In this document: positions 52,773 through 60,657 of the stretch, piece after piece
Numbering within the stretch: the first letter of the stretch is position 1
Layout of the letters: the number at the start of each line of letters is the position of its first letter
Assembly: GCF_004101865.1 (NCBI RefSeq)
Contig: NZ_CP026118.1
Location: 682,001 to 746,000 of the forward strand
DNA from: Halobacillus litoralis
Lineage (GTDB): Bacteria > Bacillota > Bacilli > Bacillales > Halobacillaceae
Reading direction: 5' to 3'
DNA: 64,000 nt
Made by a program: the position numbers and the translations under genes
Notes under the pieces: generated by a model
Database searches by the model: none
What the model was told of the DNA's origin: nothing
Seen by the model: the letters and a program-made list of their open reading frames with translations, nothing else

Positions 52773-53519
52773 ATGAATGCTGCATTTGAACAAATCCAAA
52801 ATGACCATCGAATTTATATCGGGACGGAAGCTCAGAATCGTATTTCATATACGGTCAATGAACTGATTCACGATCAACAGCAGGCGGAGCAACTTCTGGA
52901 CTTACAAAAACGGCAGCTCGATGCCCCGAATTTGTCGCTTACCGGACTTCTATTCGGAAAGATGTATTCCGTTTTAACCATGGGACTTTTTGAATCCATC
53001 ATCAAGTATGGCCTTATCATCGATACTGCTCCATCCAACATAGGCATTGAATTGAAGCAAAAAAACGCTATGAACTATATGATTCACGAAGATGTTGTGT
53101 ACCGTGTTGCTGACCTGCCTGAGGAACAGGTTAAGAATTTGGTCCACACCTTCATTGTAGAGAACTTACAACCATTGTTCCAAACAATTGCCCAAGTTGC
53201 CAAATGTAAACCAGCGCATATGCGGTCGATTGTTTCCCATAACCTTCACCAAAGAAAATGTGCACTGGTAAAAGAACGCCCGGAAATAAAAGAACACATC
53301 GAACAAGTATTCCGTTGGTTCACATCAAATGACCTTTTCGAGAAAAACCGACGAAACCCTTTGCTATTCAACTTCCGTTATTATACTGCAGATAATGGAA
53401 AAGAGACGTATGTGCGGCGGCACTGTTGTATGAAATATATGCTTCATGGCGGAGATAAAACGAAATGCTGCCCTACATGCCCGCTCATCCCAGACGAAGA
53501 ACGCGACGAGCGGTTGTGA
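52773..53519 (+). CDS. FhuF-like ferric siderophore reductase
   Basis: This 248-residue protein matches the FhuF/IucA-IucC C-terminal type of 2Fe-2S reductase that frees iron from imported siderophore. The cluster motif at the C-terminus is RRHCCMKYMLHGGDKTKCCP followed by TCPL, with the CC and CxxC cysteines. The N-terminal region (LTGLLFGKMYSVLTMGLFES) is the usual helical part. The ATG at 52773 has GGGAG eight bases upstream; an earlier GTG has no site. It diverges from the siderophore operon and shares its Fur box. Confidence 0.9.
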   Translation: MNAAFEQIQNDHRIYIGTEAQNRISYTVNELIHDQQQAEQLLDLQKRQLDAPNLSLTGLLFGKMYSVLTMGLFESIIKYGLIIDTAPSNIGIELKQKNAMNYMIHEDVVYRVADLPEEQVKNLVHTFIVENLQPLFQTIAQVAKCKPAHMRSIVSHNLHQRKCALVKERPEIKEHIEQVFRWFTSNDLFEKNRRNPLLFNFRYYTADNGKETYVRRHCCMKYMLHGGDKTKCCPTCPLIPDEERDERL

Positions 53520-53576
53520 TCTTTTCCTCAAGTGAACCATATTTTTCCAATTACACTCAATACGCAGCAACACTTT

Positions 53577-53640
53577 TTGAGTTATGCATCAAATAAAGAA
53601 GCCGAGTTGGACGATCAAATCGTCCAACTCGGCTTCTTTT
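53577..53640. repeat. Family 1 hairpin repeat (GCCGAGTTGGACGAT), copy 2
   Basis: The leader TTGAGTTATGCATCAA precedes a perfect hairpin with 21-base arms, AAAGAAGCCGAGTTGGACGAT and its complement, around CAA. It lies between the converging FhuF-like and azoR genes and can end both transcripts. Confidence 0.85.
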
Positions 53641-53722
53641 CGATACAAGAAAATCACTCTATTCAGAAGAGGTTTTTTAGCAGCCTCTACAACGAAGGAT
53701 GCTTTTCCAGCTTACTTTTATT

Positions 53723-54349
53723 TTAGAAGGAAACAGCAGTCGCAGCTGCCTTTTCCAAACCTTCTTCTACAATACCTTCTGCTTTATGAGGATATTGGTT
53801 GTGACCTTCCACTACCAATGTGGTAATATCTTCGACTCCCCAGAAATGCAGAATATTTTCCACATAATTCACGGCCATTTCCGCCGATTTTGCTGGTCCC
53901 TCCGAATAAACACCTCCACGTGCATTCAGAAGAGCTACCTTTTTATCCGGCAGCATCCCTACTGGACCTTCTTCCGTGTAACGGAAAGTCTTCCCTGCTT
54001 GTGCTAAATAATCAAAATACGTGTGAAGCACGGCAGGAATTGTGAAGTTCCATAGTGGGAAAGCAAATACGACTTTATCCGCTTCTAAAAATTGATTCAA
54101 ATAATGATTGACTGTTCTAGTCGCTGTTTTCTCATCGTCGGTAAGCTCGATATCTCTAGACAGCTTGAACATTCCATTGATCTTATTCGTATCATAATAA
54201 CCGAGGTTTTCTTCGAACAAATCAAGCTCCTCGATTTGGTGATCCGGGTGGGACTCCTTGTAGTTTTCTAAGAACTTATAATAAAGCTTGACACTCACAG
54301 ACTGCTCAATAGGTCTGGAGTTCGCTTTTATGAATAATACTTTCGTCAT
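53723..54349 (-). CDS. azoR: FMN-dependent NADH:quinone oxidoreductase / azoreductase
   Basis: This 208-residue flavodoxin-fold enzyme reduces quinones and azo compounds with NADH, protecting against electrophile stress. The FMN-binding start is TKVLFIKANSRPIEQSVSVK, with FAFPLWNFTIPAVLHTYFDY and LLNARGGVYSEGP as the other flavin contacts. The ATG at 54349 has GGAGG eight bases upstream. Operator-like repeats just upstream suggest control by a quinone-sensing MarR-type repressor, as for azoR genes in B. subtilis. Confidence 0.92.
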   Translation of the reverse strand: MTKVLFIKANSRPIEQSVSVKLYYKFLENYKESHPDHQIEELDLFEENLGYYDTNKINGMFKLSRDIELTDDEKTATRTVNHYLNQFLEADKVVFAFPLWNFTIPAVLHTYFDYLAQAGKTFRYTEEGPVGMLPDKKVALLNARGGVYSEGPAKSAEMAVNYVENILHFWGVEDITTLVVEGHNQYPHKAEGIVEEGLEKAAATAVSF

Positions 54350-54375
54350 GTTGAGAACCTCCATTTGTATGAATA

Positions 54376-54439
54376 AGTTGTTATAGCAACTAAATAATGG
54401 AAACGTAAATCATCTCTTTCACTGCACCATTTAGTTGCT
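54376..54439. promoter_or_regulatory. Operator repeats upstream of azoR
   Basis: AGTTGTTATAGCAACT (54376-54391) is an imperfect palindrome. AGCAACTAAAT at 54385 recurs inverted as ATTTAGTTGCT at 54429. Two such sites flanking a promoter are typical of MarR/DUF24 regulators of the YodB kind; the regulator itself is not in the window. Confidence 0.5.
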
Positions 54440-54584
54440 ATGCATACTTTTTATGTAGATAAATATATAAGGGATGATGGATATTGTCAACAATAAAGGT
54501 TTCCTTATCATCCTGGACGTTTATTCTTCCCTCTCCATGTGGAACCAACAAAGAAGAATACTTACAGAAAGAAGGGAAATCGCT

Positions 54585-55115
54585 GTGCTCGATATTCTCA
54601 TCAGTCATATTCCATCGACACTTGTACACGTCCTGGCAGGGGCTCTCATCATGAATCTATTCTTTGAAAACGAGTCCCTCTCCCAGCTGCAGCGAAGAAA
54701 TATCATGTTACTCGGAGCCGCCGTCGTGCTGGTGATCGATATTCCGAAACTGTTCGGCATTCTTTTGTTCCACAGTCTGCTTTTCGTCCCAATATTGGCA
54801 CTCGGTATAGCCTTCTTTATTGAAAAATATATGATCACTTCTTTTCAGAAACTATGGTGGGCTTTCATGACAATCCTATCCATAGCAGGAATCGCAGTCG
54901 ATTTTCTTGGCAATGGAACGCATCTTTTCTATCCATTTATGAATGAGAATTTCTCTTACACTCTCATCCACCAGGAAGGTTGGTACGCGCTTGCCTTGTT
55001 CGTTTTATTGATCACCCGTCTATATGGGCCACGTTTCATACCTTTACACTTTAGCAAAATCCTTCAAGTGAACGGGCTCTTCTTCCTGATTTTATTTATC
55101 ATAGAAAATGGATGA
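54585..55115 (+). CDS. Polytopic membrane protein of unknown function
   Basis: This 176-residue protein has five or six helices, beginning LDILISHIPSTLVHVLAGAL and including NIMLLGAAVVLVIDIPKLFG and LLFHSLLFVPILALGIAFFI. Segments such as DIPKLFG and DFLGNGTHLFYPF recall the LexA-binding/YdjM-type membrane hydrolases, but their metal residues are not clear. The GTG at 54585 has GAAGGG nine bases upstream; the longer upstream frame has no good start. It is a single gene. Confidence 0.6.
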   Translation: MLDILISHIPSTLVHVLAGALIMNLFFENESLSQLQRRNIMLLGAAVVLVIDIPKLFGILLFHSLLFVPILALGIAFFIEKYMITSFQKLWWAFMTILSIAGIAVDFLGNGTHLFYPFMNENFSYTLIHQEGWYALALFVLLITRLYGPRFIPLHFSKILQVNGLFFLILFIIENG

Positions 55116-55220
55116 AGGCCTTAAGAACTATTTTCCATAATTAGGTTTTATTAGGATGAATTACGGCAATATAGCTTATGTGCGCACAACTAATAAATCA
55201 ATGAAAGGATGTTTTCAACG

Positions 55221-55409
55221 ATGGCAGACCGTTACAAGACAGGCGAACAGGCTCCGCAAGCTGGAACATATGCATTTGATGGTTTAGTTGATGGTCGAAA
55301 AAAGGATAACGTAACAGAAGATGAAAAACATATTGAATTAAGTAATGGTGATACCTTCCCGCCACTTCGCTCCAGTAAAGAAGCAGCATACTGGAAGAAG
55401 TCCAACTAA
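55221..55409 (+). CDS. yjzC: YjzC-family small protein
   Basis: This 62-residue protein matches the YjzC family of Bacillus: DRYKTGEQAPQAGTYAFDGL is the conserved start, and FPPLRSSKEAAYWKK the conserved end. The family has no known function. The ATG at 55221 is taken because AAAGG lies 12 bases upstream and the earlier ATG is too close to it. A terminator follows. Confidence 0.85.
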   Translation: MADRYKTGEQAPQAGTYAFDGLVDGRKKDNVTEDEKHIELSNGDTFPPLRSSKEAAYWKKSN

Positions 55410-55425
55410 AAAGCGAGCAAGAATC

Positions 55426-55463
55426 AAAAGGTCCTGAGCCGGATATCCGCTCAGGACCTTTTC
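55426..55463. terminator. Bidirectional terminator after yjzC
   Basis: AAAAGGTCCTGAGC and GCTCAGGACCTTTT form a perfect stem between two converging genes. Confidence 0.9.
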
Positions 55464-55470
55464 TTGTGCT

Positions 55471-55701
55471 TCACTTCTTAGTACTGCCTCCATTGATCAC
55501 TTTGAACTTGACCCCGCCCTTCTCATCCGGGTGGCGCTCAAAAGAATAAATCGATGCCTTCGTGCCGATCGTCAGTGAACCGTCCTCTTCTATGAAAAAC
55601 AATGTTCCTGGCTCTTTCACCTGGATGGACTGCACATTATGCTTCGCGAAGACCTCCTGCAAATCCTCGATCAACTCACCTTTACCGTATGTGAAAGCCA
55701 T
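55471..55701 (-). CDS. Hypothetical 76-residue protein
   Basis: The protein reads MAFTYGKGELIEDLQEVFAK at its start, then strands (KEPGTLFFIEEDGSLTIG) and a lysine-rich end. It has no signal or helix that would span a membrane. GGGAG lies seven bases before the ATG and a shared terminator follows. I do not recognise the family. Confidence 0.65.
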   Translation of the reverse strand: MAFTYGKGELIEDLQEVFAKHNVQSIQVKEPGTLFFIEEDGSLTIGTKASIYSFERHPDEKGGVKFKVINGGSTKK

Positions 55702-55764
55702 TCTTTCACTCCCTACTATACATGCTATTTGTAGTAGGTTATGTAGAAAGAATAGGAAACATGC

Positions 55765-56754
55765 TCATTTCCCGTTATATAATGCTTTATATTTAGTTAG
55801 TGCTTCCAAATGGGTCATCATGGCTTTTTCCTGTGTGAAGTTTTTGATTTCTGGCAGTTCTTCTGCTTCAATATAATCAGCAAGCACGTCGATCACTTCA
55901 TCCAGCAACTTGGCTTTGAAGTAATAATGCATTCGATCCAGGATTTCCTCCCCGGCTAAACCTTCTACTTTCTCCCTCCAAAAATCCCAGCCAGCCGTTT
56001 GATAGAACGGCCACAGGAACACAGAGTAATCCATGGCTGCATCACCCGATGAAGTAAGATCGTCCCAATCAATGATCCGGTAGCCACCCGCATCGTCCAC
56101 CAACACATTATGCCAGTTCATATCATTATGAACGACGTCCGAAGCCAGCCCCCGGAAAGCCTCATCTTCACAGACCCTTTCCTGCAGATCATCCACCTCC
56201 TGATGGAAAAAATGGAGGGTTTCTTCATCTACAAATGATAGCAGGTCTTTCTCTGATTCGATAATAGATAGATCCGCTTGAAAACGTGTTATATATTCCT
56301 TCGTAAATGCATCCGCATATGTAATAGGCTCCATCCTGGTTAAGTGCTCTTTCATTTTACTGCTGCTATGTAATTGCTGCAGCTTATGTAAAACGGACTC
56401 AGTAACTTGATCATTCCCACTTAACGGCTTTCCCTCAAAATATTCAAAAACGAGCCCATAAGGATAACCTGGAACCAGTTCTTCTTTTATCTCACAGATA
56501 AGCGTCGGTGCTTTAAAGTCACTCATCAATAAAGAATTCACCTGCATCCACTGTTTCAGAGCAGGGACATTCTCTTTCCGAGCGAGCTTTATATGCCGCC
56601 ATCTCTTTCCATCGGTGATTTTATATGACTGATTCACAAAGCCCCCGGGATTCCATATATATTCCGCCGTTACCACTTTTCTCAAAAGTCCCAGTTCTTC
56701 TGCATGGTTATGTGCCCATTCAGCCACTTTCCTTTCAAACAATGCCAGTTTCAT
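55765..56754 (-). CDS. Aminoglycoside phosphotransferase-family (APH-like) kinase
   Basis: This 329-residue protein has the APH fold. The catalytic loop is LASDVVHNDMNWHNVLVDDA (HxDxxxxN), the metal-binding motif is YRIIDWDDLTSSGDAAMDYS, and the N-lobe has GFVNQSYKITDGKRW. Family members phosphorylate aminoglycosides, choline, homoserine or other small alcohols. No feature fixes the substrate, and the usual resistance-enzyme motifs are not obvious. GAGGAGG precedes the ATG. Confidence 0.8.
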   Translation of the reverse strand: MKLALFERKVAEWAHNHAEELGLLRKVVTAEYIWNPGGFVNQSYKITDGKRWRHIKLARKENVPALKQWMQVNSLLMSDFKAPTLICEIKEELVPGYPYGLVFEYFEGKPLSGNDQVTESVLHKLQQLHSSSKMKEHLTRMEPITYADAFTKEYITRFQADLSIIESEKDLLSFVDEETLHFFHQEVDDLQERVCEDEAFRGLASDVVHNDMNWHNVLVDDAGGYRIIDWDDLTSSGDAAMDYSVFLWPFYQTAGWDFWREKVEGLAGEEILDRMHYYFKAKLLDEVIDVLADYIEAEELPEIKNFTQEKAMMTHLEALTKYKALYNGK

Positions 56755-57081
56755 CCTTTTCCTCCTCGCACCTTTCCTATTTTAAAAATCTTTAAACAAT
56801 CTAATCTCAATTTACTCCTCCTGCAATTCGAATCCTCTTTTCAAAGCTTGGGAAAGTTCAACCTGAATAAAGGCCCTTAGAGGTATATAACCACCTCTCA
56901 TATCCCAACCTTCTAATGGCAGGAATTTTACAACTTTTATAAAATACATAGATTATGGAACGAAAAGGGGGATAAGTACATAAGCCTGTGCTAGTTTCTC
57001 ATTGAACTAAAAAATAGGAGGTATGTAGAACATCAGCTTTTTTTGAAAAGAACACATAGAAATCCGGGAGGTACGTTACAT
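56755..57081. other. Gene-free leader region
   Basis: No gene is seen. At 56878-56900 AGAGGT and ACCTCT can form a short stem. A purine-rich GGAGGTATG at 57016 resembles the ribosome binding site of the gene that follows and may be a decayed duplicate. No known riboswitch is recognised. Confidence 0.4.
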
Positions 57082-58743
57082 ATGAAGAAAACAAAATGGT
57101 ATCTACTAAGTTTCACTCTTTTGATGAGTATGCTTTTGGCAGCTTGTTCAGGAGCTGAAGAAACCACCAAGGAAGAAGAAGAATCTTCCTCAGCCGACAG
57201 CTCGAGTAAACAAGAACTCCATCTGACAGAAGGTGCAGAAATCCCTACGATGGACTCTTCTCTGACGATCGATGCGATAGCTTCACAATGGTTAGGCTCT
57301 ACGAAAGATGGACTATACCGCCTTGGAAAAGATGGAAAGACAGAGCCGGGAATTGCCAAAGACCATAAGGTAAGTGAAGATGGTCTTGTTTGGACGTTCC
57401 AATTACGCGAAGATGCTGTATGGTCCAATGGAGACCCTGTGACTGCCCACGACTTTGTATATGCATGGCAGCGCACAATCGATCCTGATACCGGCTCAGA
57501 ATATGGGCCTTACATGATGAATGGCGTCATAAAAAATGCTGAAGCCGTCTCTCAAGGGGAAAAAGAGTTGGACGCCCTTGGTGTTAAAGCAGTCGATGAT
57601 TTTACTTTTGAAGTGACACTCGAAAGACCTACGCCATATTTCCAGTCAATGACGGCCTTTGGAACGTTTTTACCGATGAATCAAAAGTTCGTTGAAGAAA
57701 AAGGCGAAAAGTACGCTATGGAAGCAGATGCTCTTCTCTCTAACGGACCCTTCATTATGACTGAATGGGACCATGGTGAAGGATGGACAGTTGAAAAGAA
57801 TGACGATTATTGGGATGCAGACAAGGTGAAGCTTGAAAAGATTACTGTGAATGTCGTCAAAGATACAGCATCAGCTGTGAATCTATACGAGACGAACGAA
57901 GTGGATGTGACGAACCTTTCCTCCGAATTCGTCGACAAGTACCGGACCAATGAGGAATTTAAAACAGAAGAAGAACCGACCGTTTTCTTCCTGAAAATGA
58001 ACCAGGAAAACGAAATCCTCTCTAACCTTCATGCACGTAAAGCCATCCAGATGGTCGTCGACCGCCAAAGCATGGTCGATGTCATCCTGAATAACGGATC
58101 CATTCCGGCTGGTGGATATATGCCAGCGAACTTCGTCAATCACCCGGAAACAGGAGAGGACTTCCGTGACATCAATGGCAGTCTTGTCACAGATAGTGTA
58201 GCGAAAGCTCAAGAGCATTGGAAGAAAGCGAAGGAAGAACTGGGAATCGAAACAGCAGAGCTCCGCTACTTAGGTGGCGATACTGAAGTAGCCCAGAATC
58301 TGGATGCTTTCATCAAGGACCAGCTTGAGCAACTTGAAGGACTATCGATCAAGGTAGAGAGTGTACCTTTCAAAGTACGCTTGGAGCGGGACAGCAACAT
58401 GGACTATGACATTGAAAACTACGGTTGGGGACCAGACTACATTGACCCGAATACATTCTTGAACCTCTGGGTTACAGATGGTGGAAACAACAAAACCGGT
58501 TACTCCAGTGAAAAATATGACAGCTTAATCAAAAAAGCAGGCACGGAATTGGCGCAAAAACCTGGGGAGCGCTTTGAAACTTTCCTCGAAGCAGAGAAAT
58601 TACTCATTCAGGAAGACGCAGTCATTGCACCGCTTTATCAACGTGCAAAAGCCCAGTTATGGAAACCCTACATTAAAAATGTAACAGCGAATCCGATGGG
58701 GCCGGATTACACTTACAAGTACGCTTATATTGAAGGAAAATAA
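57082..58743 (+). CDS. OppA-like peptide-binding lipoprotein
   Basis: This 553-residue lipoprotein binds oligopeptides for an ABC importer. The signal peptide (WYLLSFTLLMSMLLAACSG) has lipobox LAAC. The family motif near residue 100, VTAHDFVYAWQRTIDPDTGS, is typical, as are PTPYFQSMTAFGTFLPMN and YDIENYGWGPDYIDPNTFLN. The ATG at 57082 has GGGAGG ten bases upstream; 13 in-frame codons before it lack a site. It is an orphan without permease or ATPase genes, so it serves a system encoded elsewhere or acts in signalling. Confidence 0.93.
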   Translation: MKKTKWYLLSFTLLMSMLLAACSGAEETTKEEEESSSADSSSKQELHLTEGAEIPTMDSSLTIDAIASQWLGSTKDGLYRLGKDGKTEPGIAKDHKVSEDGLVWTFQLREDAVWSNGDPVTAHDFVYAWQRTIDPDTGSEYGPYMMNGVIKNAEAVSQGEKELDALGVKAVDDFTFEVTLERPTPYFQSMTAFGTFLPMNQKFVEEKGEKYAMEADALLSNGPFIMTEWDHGEGWTVEKNDDYWDADKVKLEKITVNVVKDTASAVNLYETNEVDVTNLSSEFVDKYRTNEEFKTEEEPTVFFLKMNQENEILSNLHARKAIQMVVDRQSMVDVILNNGSIPAGGYMPANFVNHPETGEDFRDINGSLVTDSVAKAQEHWKKAKEELGIETAELRYLGGDTEVAQNLDAFIKDQLEQLEGLSIKVESVPFKVRLERDSNMDYDIENYGWGPDYIDPNTFLNLWVTDGGNNKTGYSSEKYDSLIKKAGTELAQKPGERFETFLEAEKLLIQEDAVIAPLYQRAKAQLWKPYIKNVTANPMGPDYTYKYAYIEGK

Positions 58744-58747
58744 GAGG

Positions 58748-58784
58748 AGAAAAGGTCAGCCTGTGAAAGGGTTGACCTCTTTTC
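58748..58784 (+). terminator. Terminator after the OppA-like gene
   Basis: AAAGGTCA and TGACCTCTTT pair around CC/GG and a short loop, ending in a T run. Confidence 0.7.
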
Positions 58785-58801
58785 ATTCGATAAAATCCAC
58801 C

Positions 58802-58885
58802 TCAATGCTTCTCTAGAATCATATCCTGACCATCTACTGAACACCCTGTTAAAATTAGCACGATACCAAATAAAAACTTCTTCAC
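58802..58885 (-). CDS. Tiny predicted lipoprotein (27 residues)
   Basis: A GTG at 58885, with GGGAGGG five bases upstream, opens a frame reading MKKFLFGIVLILTGCSVDGQ to a stop after EKH. The MKK start, hydrophobic core and lipobox LTGC are those of a lipoprotein signal, leaving a mature lipopeptide of only about 13 residues. It may be a functional peptide or the remnant of a longer lipoprotein. Confidence 0.45.
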   Translation of the reverse strand: MKKFLFGIVLILTGCSVDGQDMILEKH

Positions 58886-58931
58886 CTTATCCCTCCCTAT
58901 CAGCGTGATCATGACGTCTCACAAAATGAAA

Positions 58932-59237
58932 TTAACTATTGATCATTGCTGTAATCATCAAAATAATCATGGAAACTGCATTTGGAGCACTAATCAATAA
59001 AAATCCCTTGATCCATTTGCTCTTAAGCTCCCTATCTTCCTTAACTTCTGTATGATTATTTGCCCTATTCCGATCCCCACTCACGAAAGCCCCCGTTAAA
59101 AGGCCCGTAATCAATAACGGGACGACAGCACTGATCGCTATTATTTTCACAGTTGTTTCCCATTCATTTGTTGAAAATCCATAAATAAAGGAAGTGAGGG
59201 TCACTACAACTCCAATACCAAAACATTTCTGTTTCAT
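58932..59237 (-). CDS. DUF5316 family membrane protein
   Basis: This 101-residue protein has three helices: CFGIGVVVTLTSFIYGFSTN, IIAISAVVPLLITGLLTGAF and GFLLISAPNAVSMIILMITA. Between the second and third lies GDRNRANNHTEVKEDRELKS. The pattern fits DUF5316, small Bacillus proteins of unknown function. The ATG at 59237 has GAGGAG upstream; the longer frame does not. The tiny lipoprotein follows and may share the transcript. Confidence 0.72.
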   Translation of the reverse strand: MKQKCFGIGVVVTLTSFIYGFSTNEWETTVKIIAISAVVPLLITGLLTGAFVSGDRNRANNHTEVKEDRELKSKWIKGFLLISAPNAVSMIILMITAMINS

Positions 59238-59324
59238 GTTATCACTCCTCACTTTACATACGTTCAACGAACAATTTCGTTTCAAGCTTCAATCGCTTTC
59301 TTTCAAAAAGCAGCAAAGTGCCTG

Positions 59325-59430
59325 GGATAAAAAAATTTCCCACTAGAAAACCCGAACAAAAAAACGTTCGGGTTTCCTTTATGAAGCAATAAATGCATAC
59401 GCCGCTACGTCAACATACTTCGCTTTACGC
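59325..59430. repeat. Family 2 hairpin repeat (AACCCGAACG), copy 4
   Basis: The copy is reversed: GGGATAAAAAAATTTCCCAC, the hairpin GAAAACCCGAAC/GTTCGGGTTTCC, then TTTATGAAGCAATAAATGCA and CGCCGCTACGTCAACATACT. It matches copy 1 closely when complemented. It lies downstream of the GNAT gene. No gene is seen in 59238-59535 apart from this. Confidence 0.8.
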
Positions 59431-59535
59431 AGGCACAGCCTCAACCTCCTCATCGTCTTTTCCAGTCGCAGTTATCGTTTTCTCCCAGCCTCTTCGTATT
59501 TTTGACTAACTCACTTAACAAAGTACTTTAGACAA

Positions 59536-59985
59536 TCATTTATATAATTGCCAATAAAGCATACCTTCATCTTTATGTATTTTTATCATATTCACTTTCT
59601 CTAACACCCTTATTGAAGGTGCATTATCCTCAAGACATTCAGCCATTATTTTATTTACCGAACCCGTGTTGAATGCCCATCCAATGATAGATTTCAATGC
59701 TTCTGTCGCATAACCTTTATTTTGTTGTGCAGATTCGATACCATAGCCCACTTCAACCGATTTTTCTTCATCAGGCTTACCTTTAAAGCCCATATCACCG
59801 ATAATTTCATTCGTTTGTTTATCAACAATAAGCCAGACTCCCCAACCAAAAACAGATGCTTCTTTTTTCAATTCTTCAAGATACATTTCAATATGAGGTC
59901 CAGGTTCGTATCCATTTGTGGAATAGGTCATTAATGACTCATTCGTACAAGGGGTTAGTTTCAGTCTCTCTGTATGCAGCTCCAT
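59536..59985 (-). CDS. GNAT-family N-acetyltransferase
   Basis: This 149-residue acetyltransferase resembles the RimJ/RimL type that acetylates protein N-termini or small amines. The start LHTERLKLTPCTNESLM is typical. The acetyl-CoA site is VEVGYGIESAQQNKGYATEA (Q/RxxGxA type), followed by IRVLEKVNMIKIHKDEGMLY. The ATG at 59985 has AAGGAG eight bases upstream. The substrate is unknown. Confidence 0.88.
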   Translation of the reverse strand: MELHTERLKLTPCTNESLMTYSTNGYEPGPHIEMYLEELKKEASVFGWGVWLIVDKQTNEIIGDMGFKGKPDEEKSVEVGYGIESAQQNKGYATEALKSIIGWAFNTGSVNKIMAECLEDNAPSIRVLEKVNMIKIHKDEGMLYWQLYK

Positions 59986-60167
59986 TTCCTGTCTCCTTCT
60001 CAACTTTCATTCTCGGCTAACCTACTACGACGATTATTCTATTTTAATAGGACATCTTTGATAACCTGAGTTTATCATAAGTACCAAATTTTAGGTAAAA
60101 TAGTTTCCATTTCCCAAAACTGAAACCATGTCAAATATCTAAAAAAGGAATAGCAACGAGTGAGGAA

Positions 60168-60412
60168 ACTGAAAAATCCTTTTCAATCTAGAGAAGCTGT
60201 TAAAGTTTGGTGTTGCTTCTCACGAATCGCTTGTCGGTGGATGCTTGCCGCGGGCACGGCCTCAGCTAACTTGGTCAAGAAGATCACTTGACCAAGTGGA
60301 TCTTCGGCTCGCGCTGTTCCCGCAGGCGTCACCACCGACCGCTCATCGTGGAATCAACAGTGGCACATCTAAAAAGAGTAATATTCTATGACTTATGAAA
60401 GAAAACCACTCT
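60168..60412. repeat. Family 3 long palindromic repeat, copy E (full length)
   Basis: The copy matches copy B and the complement of copy D almost base for base: ACTGAAAAATCCTTTTCAAT, GCTTGTCGGTGGATGCTTGC, the hairpin ACTTGGTCAAG/CTTGACCAAGT, GTTCCCGCAGGCGTCACCAC and CATCTAAAAAGAGTAATATT. The end can form an AGAGT...ACTCT stem. No gene is seen in 59986-60657. Confidence 0.85.
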
Positions 60413-60502
60413 GCATGTACGCGTTAGCGATCTTCACCGTCAATAGCAAACTAGCACTAATACCATGGAAGATTAGGAGCCCTAATGTCCCATCAAAACT
60501 AT

Positions 60503-60575
60503 AAAAGAAGCCGAAATGAACGATAAAATCGTCCAACTCGGCTTCTTTATAAGATGCATACCTCAAAAGTTGTGT
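60503..60575. repeat. Family 1 hairpin repeat, copy 3 (reverse orientation)
   Basis: The hairpin AAAGAAGCCGAAATGAACGAT pairs imperfectly with ATCGTCCAACTCGGCTTCTTT; it is followed by the complement of the leader (GATGCATACCTCA). One arm has drifted compared with copy 2. It lies 83 bases downstream of the ABC permease gene and may be its terminator. Confidence 0.75.
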
Positions 60576-60657
60576 TCTTCAGTTACTTTGCATCGAGTGA
60601 ATACTTTTTCATCGATGCTCTATGAATTTCTTCGTCAGTCAGTTAATGTCCAGTTCA

